The notes under the pieces are model-generated. The model was not told the DNA's origin. It worked only from the letters and a program-made list of their open reading frames with translations, and did not search any database. Below are positions 41,384 through 50,752 of a DNA stretch of 52,765 nt, in pieces. The translations under genes and the position numbers were made by a program. How positions within the stretch are numbered: position 1 is the first letter of the stretch; each line of letters begins with the position of its first letter. This DNA comes from Limnovirga soli (lineage in GTDB: Bacteria; Bacteroidota; Bacteroidia; Chitinophagales; Chitinophagaceae), in NCBI RefSeq assembly GCF_013106755.1, contig NZ_WHPF01000022.1:1-52765 (forward strand), in the 5' to 3' direction.

Positions 41384-41479
41384 TTCCGGTAATTTTATGC
41401 AGCAACTGTGTTAGATTGTCTTAAACAATTTATCTTGTCGGCTAAATAATTAATTATTCCAGCAACATACAATTACCAG

Positions 41480-42157
41480 ATGAATACAAAATATTTTTTT
41501 TGGATGATATGCAGTTTTTTACTTTTTACCGGTCAACTGCATGCTCAATATATTAAGCTGGACAAAAACAATTTCGAGCCTGTAAACGCTTTTCTAACCA
41601 TCACTAAAATGGAAAACAAAACGGTTATAAGAGCCATTAAAGATGCTGGTATAACAGCTGTTGATGAACCCACCTTTATAAAACTAAAAGATATTGATTT
41701 TACCAATGGCATTATTGAAGTAAAGGTATTAAGCAGGTTATTAAAAGATGCACCCGACTTTGCAAGAGGCTTTATTGGCCTGGCTTTCCGCATAAACGAC
41801 AATAATACAAAATATGAAAGCATCTATCTGCGTCCGGTGAATGCAAGGGTAGATGACCAGGTTCGGCGCAATCATTCCATACAATATTATTCTTACCCAG
41901 ATTATAAATTTGACAGGCTTAGAAAAGAAGCGCCTGAGCGCTATGAATCTTATGCCGATATGGAAATGAATAAATGGATAACCATGCGGATTGAAGTAAA
42001 TGGCACACATGCCAAACTGTTTCTAAATAATAATAACCAACCTGCTTTAATAGTAAATGATTTAAAACTTGGTGCTGACAAGACTGGCAGTGTAGGGCTT
42101 TGGGTAGAAGTTGGTACAGAAGGGTTCTTTACTGATCTAAAGGTTACCAAACAGTAA
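41480..42157 (+). CDS. Secreted concanavalin-like protein (DUF1080-type fold)
   Basis: 225 residues with signal peptide MNTKYFFWMICSFLLFTGQLHAQ. One jelly-roll domain: FTNGIIEVKVLSR, ARGFIGLAFRINDNNTKYE, YLRPVNAR, KWITMRIEVNGTHAKLFLN and GSVGLWVEVGTEGFFTDLKV. This pattern resembles DUF1080 / 3-keto-disaccharide hydrolase domains and LamG-like binders. DUF1080 proteins often work with Gfo/Idh/MocA oxidoreductases such as the one at 43.8-45.2 kb. A sugar-related role is inferred; activity cannot be shown. Confidence 0.78.
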   Translation: MNTKYFFWMICSFLLFTGQLHAQYIKLDKNNFEPVNAFLTITKMENKTVIRAIKDAGITAVDEPTFIKLKDIDFTNGIIEVKVLSRLLKDAPDFARGFIGLAFRINDNNTKYESIYLRPVNARVDDQVRRNHSIQYYSYPDYKFDRLRKEAPERYESYADMEMNKWITMRIEVNGTHAKLFLNNNNQPALIVNDLKLGADKTGSVGLWVEVGTEGFFTDLKVTKQ

Positions 42158-42189
42158 ATGGAAACATTTTACCAGCAATAGAATTTCAT

Positions 42190-42245
42190 AGCATCGTCGC
42201 TTGTTTTGTATTTACTGCTTTGCCACAACAATGCCCCACTTGTAT
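42190..42245 (-). repeat. Diverged type-B interspersed repeat
   Basis: Minus-strand reading: ATACAAGTGGGG, an imperfect insert with GTGGCAAAGCAGTAAATAC, then AAAACAAGCGACGATGC. It covers the beginning of the open frame that continues into the next gene, supporting a later start for that gene. Confidence 0.55.
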
Positions 42246-42391
42246 GGTTGGATTGTATAATGTGCTATTCCCATTGCAAGCATTTAAGCAGCCGAAAAAG
42301 AGCACTATTTTTGGAAAGGCTATTTAGTTTGTTTAATTTTGAGTTAGGTGCAATTCAAAAACATGTAAAATTTCTAAGGAAAGAAACAATA

Positions 42392-42820
42392 ATGAAATTA
42401 AGCATTAATAAAAAATCATATTGGGCAACTTATGGATTGACAATAGTATCTGTTGTTTGTTTTATTTCACTTCCGGCAATTTTTAATAAACCAAAACTTG
42501 ATGACACTTACAAACTTCTTGTTGATGAAATAAACAAAAGTTGCCCGAAAACAGTTGACAGTGTAACTCGTTTAGAAAATTCAGTTGTTCTTCCTGCCAA
42601 TAAGATTCAATTTAATTACTCATTTATCAATGCAGACAAGGTAAATGTTGACACTACCTTGTCGAAAGATAACATGAAGCCATCGCTTATCAATTACGTA
42701 AAAACAAGTTCAACCTGTAAAATTTATCGGGATAATAACACTACTTTATTTTTTAATTATCAAGACAGGAACGGGGATTATTTATTTAGAATAATCGTCA
42801 CTCCAGAGTTATACAACTGA
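42392..42820 (+). CDS. Hypothetical membrane-anchored protein
   Basis: 142 residues from the ATG at 42392, which has AAGGAAAG upstream. The frame is open further left but overlaps a repeat element. One N-terminal membrane segment (YGLTIVSVVCFISLPAIF), then a polar domain (DDTYKLLVDEINKSCPKTVD, FINADKVNVDTTLSKDN, FNYQDRNGDYLFRIIVTPE). Family not recognised. Codon style resembles the cassette-borne hypotheticals at 26-28 kb. Confidence 0.65.
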   Translation: MKLSINKKSYWATYGLTIVSVVCFISLPAIFNKPKLDDTYKLLVDEINKSCPKTVDSVTRLENSVVLPANKIQFNYSFINADKVNVDTTLSKDNMKPSLINYVKTSSTCKIYRDNNTTLFFNYQDRNGDYLFRIIVTPELYN

Positions 42821-42931
42821 GACATTATCCTTTGCTTGCGTAAGTATGCAGCCAAGTCAAGCCTTTACAGAGCTTCCTACTTGTGCCTTAGAAAATACCT
42901 CAGGGCAACAACATCCAACGCACATTAAGAG

Positions 42932-42964
42932 ACCCTGGAACTAGTTCAGGGTGCCGTATTTTTT
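42932..42964 (+). terminator. Possible terminator after the hypothetical membrane protein
   Basis: ACCCT (42932-42936) pairs with AGGGT (42948-42952), with GAAC/GTTC inside and one bulged G, followed by GCCG and six T. It is 110 bases past the stop codon. Confidence 0.4.
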
Positions 42965-43000
42965 AACCCTACCACAATAAAAGCTGCCCCCTAGGAGAAA

Positions 43001-43019
43001 GTACAAGAGTGCGACGCAA
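43001..43019 (+). repeat. Palindromic repeat arm (GCGACGCAA type)
   Basis: GTACAAGAGTGCGACGCAA followed by GTAAAGC, as at 4175 and 6504, but without a left arm. Confidence 0.82.
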
Positions 43020-43087
43020 GTAAAGCATCATTACAGCGCTTCAGCTGGGTCAACAATTTGAAAAAATAATTAGGCTAATAGTGGTTA

Positions 43088-43687
43088 TTATTTTTGCATC
43101 ACCAGTGTGGTCATACATCGCAGATCCTGCACGTTGGTGGTTTTTACCGGCTCTATTAATGTTAGCGGGTAAAGCTGAAACAGTTCTTCTAACAGCGGCC
43201 TAGTTAACAGAAACCTTTCGCTGCCATCGGGTAAAGCATATTTGCCATTGCCAAGGGGCAAAATATTGTTTTCGATACCCATTTCACTAGCCATTCTAAT
43301 AAACAATATTCCGCCGGGTTTTAATACGCGGTTTAACTGTGCAAACATGTGCAAAAACATGGTTTTACTTTCTGCAAAATGCAACACGGCACTACAAATA
43401 ATATGATCAAAAAAAGCATCTTTAAAAGGCAATGATTGCAGTGGCGTGCAAATAAGCTGCTCCCTTTTTAGCGAAGGATATAATACGGGCAACTGATGAA
43501 TATGTTCCTGCTCCATATCTACGGCATAAATATCCATATTTGGCTGCTCAACAAACCAGGAAAGGTTTCTGCCACCGCCACAGCCGGCATCCAATAAGGT
43601 GCCTCCGGCATCATAACGGTTTTTCAAAATCTGGTCTATCAAATAAATATCGGTGTGTAGTATGGTGGCTAATGTTCCTGTTGGCAT
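43088..43687 (-). CDS. Class I SAM-dependent methyltransferase
   Basis: 199 residues. Motif I GTLLDAGCGGGRNLSWF near residue 35; acidic motif II end in MDIYAVDMEQ; motif IV region FFDHIICSAVLHF; then LNRVLKPGGILFIRMA. This is the small stand-alone UbiE/Methyltransf_11-type layout. Substrate cannot be inferred from sequence or neighbours. Confidence 0.88.
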   Translation of the reverse strand: MPTGTLATILHTDIYLIDQILKNRYDAGGTLLDAGCGGGRNLSWFVEQPNMDIYAVDMEQEHIHQLPVLYPSLKREQLICTPLQSLPFKDAFFDHIICSAVLHFAESKTMFLHMFAQLNRVLKPGGILFIRMASEMGIENNILPLGNGKYALPDGSERFLLTRPLLEELFQLYPLTLIEPVKTTNVQDLRCMTTLVMQK

Positions 43688-43763
43688 AGTGCAAATTACT
43701 ATTATTGCTGGTAGCTGTATTTGCGTGGGAATGTTTTTTTAAAGCAAATGAAGTTAGCTGCAA

Positions 43764-43788
43764 GTAAAAGGCCTGCAACGCAGGCCCT
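43764..43788 (-). terminator. Intrinsic terminator of the Gfo/Idh/MocA gene
   Basis: Perfect 7-bp GC-rich arms GGCCTGC (43770-43776) and GCAGGCC (43780-43786) with a 3-nt loop, followed on the minus strand by TTTTAC. It lies 18 bases beyond the stop at 43805. Confidence 0.75.
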
Positions 43789-43804
43789 TTATTGTACAAA
43801 ACGC

Positions 43805-45205
43805 TTATACCAGTTTCATTTGAACAGGATCCCAATGAATGATTTTCTTTTGAAAATAGCTTTCGTTGCAGGATAAGGCAGGTGCCGCCGCCCTGAAACC
43901 AAATACCGCATCTTCAACCACCGGTTTACCGGTTCTGATAGCATCAAAGAAATTGGTAAAATGATCCAGGTGATCGCTATAACCCGGAGGGGCTTTGAAT
44001 ATTACATCTTCTTTTTTAGGTCTTATCTTTTGTGCATCAGTCCATTTGGCACTGTATTCCTTTTGCATTTCGTCCTGCATGCTTTTGGAGAAAGTGAACA
44101 AAGAATCATAGCCGCCAAAACCCGGCGCTTCGGGCATTAAACTATGTTTGATGGTAAGGCTATTACCCTGCACTTCCATCACCCCTTCAGAGCCTACAAA
44201 ACGTATTACTTCCTGTCCGCCGGTGCCACTGATAAAATTTACCTGCAATGTTAATTGAAAGGCAGGATGCTCGGGAGTATCGGCATATTGCATTACGCCA
44301 GCCATTACATCGGGCATATTACGGCCATCTTTCCAATAACTAAACTGTCCGGTGCCATAAATAGATTCGGGGCCTTTTGAATTGGTAATAAAATGGGTGC
44401 CGCTTAATAAATGGATAAATAAATCGCCGGCAACACCGGTACCTACTTCTTTAAAGGCACGCCACCAGAAAAACTTTTTAGCATCGTATTCCATCCTTCC
44501 GGTTACCTCAATAAATTTATCCCAGTCGGTGGTTTCGGCATTGGCATCCTTGGGTATGGTATATTCCCAGGCACCAATAGAACTTTGCCTGTCATAAACC
44601 GCATTTACCATATTTAGTTTGCCAATTTCGCCGGCTGCCAATAACTCTTTGGCTTTTGCCAAACCAATACTACTTACACGCTGGCTGCCTACCTGTAACA
44701 CTTTTCCTGATTTTTGCTGCGCAGCAATTACGGCCGGCCCCTCGCTAATTTTATACACCATGGGTTTTTCGCAATACACGGCTTTGCCTTTTGCCAATGC
44801 ATCTTTGGTAATACGTGCATGCCAGCAATCGGTGGTGGCTACAATTACAGCGTCTATATCTGCTTTATCCAATAACTCTTTATAGTTGCGGGTAGTGAAT
44901 AAGTCGTTACCAAATTTTTCTTTGGCATTTACCAGCCTGCCCGTGTATAGGTCACAAATACCTGCCAGTTCTACACCCGGCACTTTTAAGGCGGTATCCA
45001 AATCAAAATGACCCTGTACGCCATAGCCAATTACACCCAGGCGAATTTTATCGCCTGCGGATATTTTCTTTTCGTAAAACAGGGTTCTTTCTTCTGCTTT
45101 TTCTTTGGCTGCCAGACTGCTGAGTGGTGCAGCGGCAGTGAGCAAACTGGTGGCGCCTATTTGCTGTAAAAACCTTCTGCGTGATGATTGGTTGTGATTT
45201 GACAT
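43805..45205 (-). CDS. Tat-exported Gfo/Idh/MocA family oxidoreductase
   Basis: 466 residues from the ATG at 45205. Tat signal with twin-arginine SSRRRFLQQIGATSLL at the N-terminus. Rossmann domain with IRLGVIGYGVQGHFDLD, DAVIVATTDCWHARI and the EKP motif in VYCEKPM. A C-terminal Gfo-type sheet follows. Family knowledge: exported members use tightly bound NAD(P) to oxidise or rearrange sugars. Secretion through Tat suggests folding with cofactor first. Its neighbours, a TolB-like protein and a Tat-exported isomerase-like protein, support a periplasmic sugar pathway (inference). Confidence 0.9.
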   Translation of the reverse strand: MSNHNQSSRRRFLQQIGATSLLTAAAPLSSLAAKEKAEERTLFYEKKISAGDKIRLGVIGYGVQGHFDLDTALKVPGVELAGICDLYTGRLVNAKEKFGNDLFTTRNYKELLDKADIDAVIVATTDCWHARITKDALAKGKAVYCEKPMVYKISEGPAVIAAQQKSGKVLQVGSQRVSSIGLAKAKELLAAGEIGKLNMVNAVYDRQSSIGAWEYTIPKDANAETTDWDKFIEVTGRMEYDAKKFFWWRAFKEVGTGVAGDLFIHLLSGTHFITNSKGPESIYGTGQFSYWKDGRNMPDVMAGVMQYADTPEHPAFQLTLQVNFISGTGGQEVIRFVGSEGVMEVQGNSLTIKHSLMPEAPGFGGYDSLFTFSKSMQDEMQKEYSAKWTDAQKIRPKKEDVIFKAPPGYSDHLDHFTNFFDAIRTGKPVVEDAVFGFRAAAPALSCNESYFQKKIIHWDPVQMKLV

Positions 45206-45233
45206 ATGGTGCATGTAATTTATGGTTACTAAG

Positions 45234-46187
45234 TTATTGAATTGAATAGCTTACAAAAGCAATTTTTTTACTATCGGCACTCCAGGAGGGCACATTAATG
45301 GTACCCTGCCCACCAAAAAACACCGGTGTAAGATCCCTGATAGTTTTATCAGCCAGATTCATTAAACGCAGTTTTACCTGTTTGCCAAAAAGGTGACTTT
45401 GTTTTTCATCGGTGATATAGGCAATATACACGATCGATTTATTGTCGGGCGAAGGATGGGCAAACCAGTTGGAATTATCGTCGAATGTAAGTTGCTCGGG
45501 GTTACTGCCATCTGTATGCATACGCCATATTTGCATATGCCTGGTGCGGTAAGAGTTGAAGTAGATATATTTTCCATCAGTTGAATAATCGGGGCCGTCA
45601 TCCAGGCTATCGGTGGTAGTTAAACGCTTTTCTTCACCGCCATCCACAGAGATGGTATAAATATCATAATTGTTATTACGCTCTGCACAGTATGCCAGTG
45701 TTTTTCCATCCATGCTCCAGCCATGCCAGTAGGAAGGCGATTTCATTGTTAACAGCTTTGGCTCACCACCTGTTACCGGCAGGATATACACTGCCGAATG
45801 ATAAGGCTTATTGCTGGTGTCTTTTCGGTTATTGTTACTAATGGCCAACCATTTTTTATCGGGCGAAAAACCATGATCGTTATTGCATTCATTTGCAAAA
45901 CCGGTGTTTAGCAGATTTACGCTTTTAGTAACCAGATTAAAAGTATATAGCTTGCCATAACTGTTTAGTAATAAATAGCCATCCGGATGCCAGTTAGGGG
46001 CTTCAAAGTGCTGATGCACGGCTAATAGCGTATCTATTTTACCGGTGGTTATATCCAGTACCTGAATATAACTAATGGTATCTTTTTTTATTTGTGCCTT
46101 GGCTGCAATGGTAAAAAACAGCAGGATGCAAATCAAATGCAGGCATTTTTTAGCAGCCCGTACAGCTAATGGTAGAACATGTTTCAT
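45234..46187 (-). CDS. Exported TolB-like beta-propeller protein
   Basis: About 317 residues from the ATG at 46187 ([15 protein letters not shown]), with a hydrophobic export segment ending near AKAQ. WD40-like/PD40 repeats: [86 protein letters not shown] and [14 protein letters not shown]. Such proteins serve as binding scaffolds or enzyme-like propellers. The stop lies 29 bases before the Gfo gene start, so they are probably cotranscribed. Confidence 0.82.
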   Translation of the reverse strand: MKHVLPLAVRAAKKCLHLICILLFFTIAAKAQIKKDTISYIQVLDITTGKIDTLLAVHQHFEAPNWHPDGYLLLNSYGKLYTFNLVTKSVNLLNTGFANECNNDHGFSPDKKWLAISNNNRKDTSNKPYHSAVYILPVTGGEPKLLTMKSPSYWHGWSMDGKTLAYCAERNNNYDIYTISVDGGEEKRLTTTDSLDDGPDYSTDGKYIYFNSYRTRHMQIWRMHTDGSNPEQLTFDDNSNWFAHPSPDNKSIVYIAYITDEKQSHLFGKQVKLRLMNLADKTIRDLTPVFFGGQGTINVPSWSADSKKIAFVSYSIQ

Positions 46188-46317
46188 AATAAATGGCGTT
46201 AATAAAAGCAATCTTGTTTAAACCCGTACCGAAGATATCTTTTTACCATCAATATTACAATACGTATTTTTTACGCAATAACATTTTCTTTTTACTAAAC
46301 GTGCTAGCAGGTAGCAA

Positions 46318-46346
46318 ATAAAAAAGGCCCCTTTTGCAAGGAGCCT
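46318..46346 (-). terminator. Intrinsic terminator of the isomerase-like gene
   Basis: AGGCCCCT (46325-46332) pairs with AGGAGCCT (46339-46346) at 7 of 8 positions. The minus strand then reads CTTTTTTAT. It lies 20 bases past the stop at 46367. Confidence 0.75.
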
Positions 46347-46366
46347 AAAAAAACTATCGCCATCTA

Positions 46367-47317
46367 TTATGCATGTAACAATTTATCCAGGTAATTATAA
46401 CTGTTGGTTACATTTTGTATAGGCTTTGGCGCACCATCCTGCTCAACAAAATAGTATTTCATCCCCGATGTTTTGGCATTATCAAAAATCGTTTTGAAAT
46501 CAACAATACCGGTACCCACTTCTGCGGGACTCATGGTAGTTTTATCCAAATCTTTTACATGCCATAGCGGGAAACGGCCCGGATGCATTTTAAACAGCGC
46601 TACGGGGTCTTGTTTTGCCTTAGTAGCCCAGGCAAGGTCTAATTCCATCTTCACCATATCCTTCTCCGTATTGGCCAGAATATAATCAAACGGGCGGTGG
46701 CCTTCTATTTCATCAAACTCACTGGTATGGTTATGATAGGCAAATTGCACACCCACTTTTTTACAGGCTTCACCCGATTTATTAAATACTTCTACGGCCG
46801 ATTTTATTTCGTCCAATGTATTTACCGGAATGCTGGAGCAAACCAAATAACCAATACCGCCTTCAGCAGCTGCATCGGCCAGTTCCTGATAATTCTCTTT
46901 CAGGTTAAGCGATTTTGGCTGGTCTTTCATCTTATCCAGATACTTCTGAATTCTTGCCGAGTCCTCCGCCGTTTTGGCCATCTTCATTATCTGCGACATA
47001 TTAAACGGTGCACCGCCTACATGAGCCGAACGCCAGGTCATACCAGCTGCTTTTATCATGGCCGACAATTCCTTTGGTTTATAGCCATAAAAATTGCCCT
47101 TTTGCGAGCCGGCGCTTTCCAGTTCTTTATATCCAATGGCGGCCAGCTTTTCCAATGTACCCTGTGGGTCGGTAGTCATCATATCGCCAAGGGTATATAA
47201 TTGCAGCCCAACATTGGGCATTTTTTTACCGGCAAAAAATGCTGCATTGGTAGTCCTTGCCAGCAATAAGCCAGTAAGCCCCATTGCTCCCGACTGAATA
47301 AATTTTCTTCTTTGCAT
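46367..47317 (-). CDS. Tat-exported sugar phosphate isomerase/epimerase-like TIM-barrel protein
   Basis: 316 residues. Tat signal MQRRKFIQSGAMGLTGLLLA with the RR-K-F-I motif. Xylose-isomerase-like barrel: VGLQLYTLGDMM, AIGYKELESAG, GVQFAYHNHTSEFDE, MVKMELDLAWATKAKQDPVA, FPLWHVKDLDKTT and KYYFVEQDGAP. The Glu, Asp and His residues form the usual divalent-metal site. Exported members are frequent near Gfo/Idh/MocA genes in Bacteroidota. The substrate is probably a keto or modified sugar (inference). It has its own terminator. Confidence 0.9.
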   Translation of the reverse strand: MQRRKFIQSGAMGLTGLLLARTTNAAFFAGKKMPNVGLQLYTLGDMMTTDPQGTLEKLAAIGYKELESAGSQKGNFYGYKPKELSAMIKAAGMTWRSAHVGGAPFNMSQIMKMAKTAEDSARIQKYLDKMKDQPKSLNLKENYQELADAAAEGGIGYLVCSSIPVNTLDEIKSAVEVFNKSGEACKKVGVQFAYHNHTSEFDEIEGHRPFDYILANTEKDMVKMELDLAWATKAKQDPVALFKMHPGRFPLWHVKDLDKTTMSPAEVGTGIVDFKTIFDNAKTSGMKYYFVEQDGAPKPIQNVTNSYNYLDKLLHA

Positions 47318-47479
47318 GATGTGTTGTTTTTATGTACACCCGGTGTTGGGTGTAATGGCAAAATATAATCGTTGTTTAAAAGTAGAGCAATAACAGTATC
47401 TGATTCTAATAAACTTTTGCAGCCAACCTGTTTAGTTATTTTTTATGTACCCGGCTGTAGTATGGCAGTGCAGCTTTAC

Positions 47480-47498
47480 TTGCGTCGCACACTTGTAC
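47480..47498 (-). repeat. Palindromic repeat arm
   Basis: TTGCGTCGCACACTTGTAC with the GCTTTAC flank, the mirror of the GTAAAGC flank elsewhere. Confidence 0.82.
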
Positions 47499-47607
47499 GT
47501 GCGGATCAATGGTGCAGCTTTTATCTTTAATGCAAATGGCAAAAACAAGCCAGCATACCAAAGAATTTTATTGATCAAAAAACCTGCTTTGCCAGCAAAA
47601 AACATTT

Positions 47608-48030
47608 TTATTGCTTTTTTATAAAAAGGTATTTCAACGCACCGGTACTCCATAAAGCCCACCATATTAACACAGGTTGAAATAGTAAGCGAATCATTCT
47701 GGCATTATCAGTATCCAGCCCAAACGCGTTGGTGTGATTTACATATTGTGCAATATTGCCGGGATAAATCAACACATAAAACAATGCCAAAGCCATACCT
47801 ACTCGTATCCTTTCGCGTTTCCAGAATATCATGCTCAATCCTAAAACCAGTTCAACAATACCGGATAAAATAACCACCAGGTCTTTGCTTAATGGAAGCC
47901 AATCAGGCACCTGCGCCTGAAATTCGGCTCGCTGAAAAGTAAGATGCCCAATAGCAGCCAATACCATAAATGCACCCAATACTATTCGAAGTATTTTTTG
48001 CAGTGTTGTTTTTTGTAAAGTATCTATCAT
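47608..48030 (-). CDS. DoxX-like integral membrane protein
   Basis: 140 residues with four membrane helices: ILRIVLGAFMVLAAIGHLTF, LVVILSGIVELVLGLSMIFW, VGMALALFYVLIYPGNIAQY and LLFQPVLIWWALWS. The helix pattern and the early GHL and late PGN motifs match DoxX/DUF4345-type membrane proteins. Role unclear; relatives are linked to thiosulphate oxidation or redox homeostasis. Confidence 0.82.
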   Translation of the reverse strand: MIDTLQKTTLQKILRIVLGAFMVLAAIGHLTFQRAEFQAQVPDWLPLSKDLVVILSGIVELVLGLSMIFWKRERIRVGMALALFYVLIYPGNIAQYVNHTNAFGLDTDNARMIRLLFQPVLIWWALWSTGALKYLFIKKQ

Positions 48031-48122
48031 GTTTTTTTATTTTATCACAACTTACCATAATATCGTTTGTGATATACAATTAAATTTTATTCGCTACGGT
48101 ATAAGCTGCATTACTTGTTACA

Positions 48123-48141
48123 GCACAAGAGTGCGACGCAA
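48123..48141 (+). repeat. Palindromic repeat arm
   Basis: GCACAAGAGTGCGACGCAA followed by GTAAAGC, between the stop of the GH78-like gene and the DoxX-like gene. Confidence 0.82.
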
Positions 48142-48186
48142 GTAAAGCCTCCAAAAGCTACCAGGGCCGGGCCCAACAACCTGTAT

Positions 48187-49818
48187 TTACTGTTGAAAAA
48201 TAGCAGGGTATTTTCTAATGAAATAAACCGGAGTGCAACTCCAGGCATGGCAATAACTGTTTACCGGGAAAAAATTATACGGCGATAAAAAATCATCTTT
48301 GGGATCGTATACTTCCCAAAAAGTATCGGCGCCTTTTTGTACCATGCCGCCCCAATAGCTTAGCATCAGGTCTTTGGCGGCTTTGTTCATACCGCATTGA
48401 ATCATGGCTTCCATAACATAATGATACAAATAGGGTGCACCGGGATATACTACCTGTTGCATGGTTGGAAGCACAGTGAAAGCCTTCACCCCTTCTGCCT
48501 GTGTGGCTACGCCACTTAATATCATCCAGGCCTGAGAAGCATAGGAAACCTGCTTATTTTCTCCGCTAATAAATACGCCGGTAGTTTTATCATACAGGTT
48601 TTTATGGGCTGCTTCAGTCATTTTTTTAATCAGCGCAGGCAAGTCGGCCACTTCATTTTCTTTACCCAGTTTTTTAGCCAGAGCATAGGTATTTTTATAA
48701 GCCCATATTACTACACCTTGCAAAGCAGCCTGTTTATCCAGGCCATTGCGCCAATCAAAGAACAACCACCATTCCTTGCCGGCACGCAGGTAATCCATCA
48801 TACCATCGGCACCAATATATTTTTTGGGTACTTCCAGTTGCTGTTTTACAATGGGCCACAAATCCTGTGCGGTTTGGGTATCGCCGGTAGCATCCAAATA
48901 TTCTTTTACGGCCACATCATAAATCAAGGCATAATCAAACAAAGGATTGATTTGCGGATGCGGCCTGGGTCTTTCAAATACATTGGATGGTGCTACCCCA
49001 TCGTTATAACTTAGACCGGCCAGCAGGTATAAACAGTGCCTGGTAAGCGCATCATTTTTAAATGAGTAGATATTGGCCAGGGATTCCAGGTATAAATCAC
49101 CAATCCATAATCTTCTGTCTCTTTTAGGACCATCCTCATACACGGTTTGCATACATTCTTTTAGGGTAGTAAGCCCTACCCTGTCTATTTGGGCAATCAA
49201 TGCGTCTGTTGAGGGGGCCAGTGCTGCGGGGGTAGTATTTACTGAGGTGGTGGCTTTAACCGACAATTGACTTATACGAAAATCGGAATAACCGGAGCTG
49301 CCCAATAATTCCAATTTTACATAGCGGAAGGCAAAACGGCGTGGAATGGTAATGGTAGCCGGCACTTCATTAATAGTAATAATTTCATCCTGCAGCCAGG
49401 CACGGCTTAAACCGCCGGTATAGGGGTCAAAAGGGGTAGTAAGTTCTGACGGCACTTCACCAAAAGTAAATTTGATACGTATGGGCGCATCTACCGCCCG
49501 GTTTAGTTCTTCTACTGTAAAACTGCAATAGCCGGTAAGGTGTTCACCAAAATCTACCACAGCTGTTTGTTGCTTTATAAAAGAGGTATTGTATAAAGTG
49601 GCAATGGGTTGCGATGGAACTGCTTTCCATTGCTGAAAAACACCGGCATCTTTTACCAGTGTATCCAGGGTTAGTGGCTGTTTAGTGGTTTCAATTAATA
49701 CAGGTTTAGTGTCTTCGGCTTTTTGCAGCCATGCAGCACGCAGGTCTTTAAAAACATCCTGTGCGGGCAATATGGTAGCAAAGCAAAGCGCACAAAAAAG
49801 AAAACAGCTTTTTTTCAT
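48187..49818 (-). CDS. Secreted GH78-like six-hairpin glycosidase
   Basis: 543 residues with signal peptide MKKSCFLFCALCFATILPAQ. An N-terminal beta domain (about 70-190, VVDFGEHLTGYCSFTV, RRFAFRYVKLELLGSSGYSD) leads to an (alpha/alpha)6 barrel. The barrel has the GH78-type acid-loop sequence YEDGPKRDRRLWIGDLYLES, then WWLFFDWRNGLDKQAALQGV and GADTFWEVYDPKDD. GH78 enzymes remove alpha-L-rhamnose. This protein is shorter than most and lacks extra N-terminal modules, so rhamnosidase activity is likely but not certain. Confidence 0.83.
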   Translation of the reverse strand: MKKSCFLFCALCFATILPAQDVFKDLRAAWLQKAEDTKPVLIETTKQPLTLDTLVKDAGVFQQWKAVPSQPIATLYNTSFIKQQTAVVDFGEHLTGYCSFTVEELNRAVDAPIRIKFTFGEVPSELTTPFDPYTGGLSRAWLQDEIITINEVPATITIPRRFAFRYVKLELLGSSGYSDFRISQLSVKATTSVNTTPAALAPSTDALIAQIDRVGLTTLKECMQTVYEDGPKRDRRLWIGDLYLESLANIYSFKNDALTRHCLYLLAGLSYNDGVAPSNVFERPRPHPQINPLFDYALIYDVAVKEYLDATGDTQTAQDLWPIVKQQLEVPKKYIGADGMMDYLRAGKEWWLFFDWRNGLDKQAALQGVVIWAYKNTYALAKKLGKENEVADLPALIKKMTEAAHKNLYDKTTGVFISGENKQVSYASQAWMILSGVATQAEGVKAFTVLPTMQQVVYPGAPYLYHYVMEAMIQCGMNKAAKDLMLSYWGGMVQKGADTFWEVYDPKDDFLSPYNFFPVNSYCHAWSCTPVYFIRKYPAIFQQ

Positions 49819-49984
49819 GATGGCAATTTTAGAAAACTAAAAGTACTGTGTATTACGCGATAACTATCATGCACCATCATGTGTTGCCAATTGGGTTGTT
49901 GCAGGCCGGGCGTTATATGGTAAAAAAAGCTTTGTACTTTAGTGCCGGCATGTATGCTATACTTCATCAGTAAACACCAAACAA

Positions 49985-50512
49985 ATGAAAAAAGCCATTT
50001 TACTTGTATTGATTATTAGCACTTCCTTTACGGCGGGTTTTGCAGTTAATGAGCTGCTTACCCCGCAAAACAATGCTACTCCCGAATTAAAAAGAGTTAC
50101 CGGTATTGGCGGTATTTTTTTTAAATGTAAAGACCCCAAACAAATGAGGGAATGGTACCAAACGCATTTGGGTATTCAAACCAATCAATATGGTGCTGTG
50201 TTTGAATGGAGACAGGGTGCAGACAGCAGCCAAAAAGGATTTACCCAATGGAGCCCTTTTAAGGAAAGCACCAAATATTTTGCCCCTTCTACCAAAGACT
50301 TTATGATTAACTATCGGGTAGACAATCTGGAGGCATTGGTGGAGCAATTAAAAAAAGAAAACGTAACCATAACAGATAGCATTGAAAGCTTTGACTACGG
50401 CAAATTTGTGCATATACTGGATATGGAACAAAACAAAATAGAGCTATGGCAACCCAACGATATTGCCTATGAACAAATGGGTATACAAATGGGCAGTACC
50501 ACTACAAAATAA
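49985..50512 (+). CDS. Secreted VOC (glyoxalase-like) family protein
   Basis: 175 residues with a signal peptide (MKKAILLVLIISTSFTAGFA). One VOC module: GIGGIFFKCKDPKQMREWYQ, GAVFEWRQ, INYRVDNLEALVEQLKKENV and ILDMEQNKIELWQP, with a final metal-type Glu in ELW. Typical cytosolic relatives are glyoxalase- or dioxygenase-like. An exported version is less common and its substrate is unknown. Confidence 0.85.
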   Translation: MKKAILLVLIISTSFTAGFAVNELLTPQNNATPELKRVTGIGGIFFKCKDPKQMREWYQTHLGIQTNQYGAVFEWRQGADSSQKGFTQWSPFKESTKYFAPSTKDFMINYRVDNLEALVEQLKKENVTITDSIESFDYGKFVHILDMEQNKIELWQPNDIAYEQMGIQMGSTTTK

Positions 50513-50596
50513 TTCCATTCAATAAAAACTATCTGCACTTATATAAGAATAAAAGCAAATTGTGTACCCAACACCAAATGCTTTGTGCAGCTTCAC

Positions 50597-50704
50597 TTGC
50601 GTCGCACACTTGTACGCCAGAATAGACATGAGCTATTGCCTACTAGCTATTGGCTAACAGCTAAAAGCTAATAGCTGCTACTCCTGCCCAAGTGTGCGAC
50701 GCAA
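50597..50704. repeat. Nested palindromic repeat element
   Basis: Outer arms TTGCGTCGCACACTTG (50597-50612) and CAAGTGTGCGACGCAA (50689-50704) are perfectly complementary over 16 bp. Inside, AGCTATTGGCT (50645-50655) and AGCTAATAGCT (50666-50676) pair at 10 of 11 positions. It lies between convergent genes. Confidence 0.85.
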
Positions 50705-50752
50705 CTAAAGCCCATTATAAAACCCTTGCCGGGTACAAAAATATTATTACAT

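Noticed and set aside
42206-42391. Extended N-terminus of the hypothetical membrane protein
   Set aside because: Its first part overlaps a type-B repeat, and the ATG at 42392 has better upstream context and directly precedes the membrane segment.
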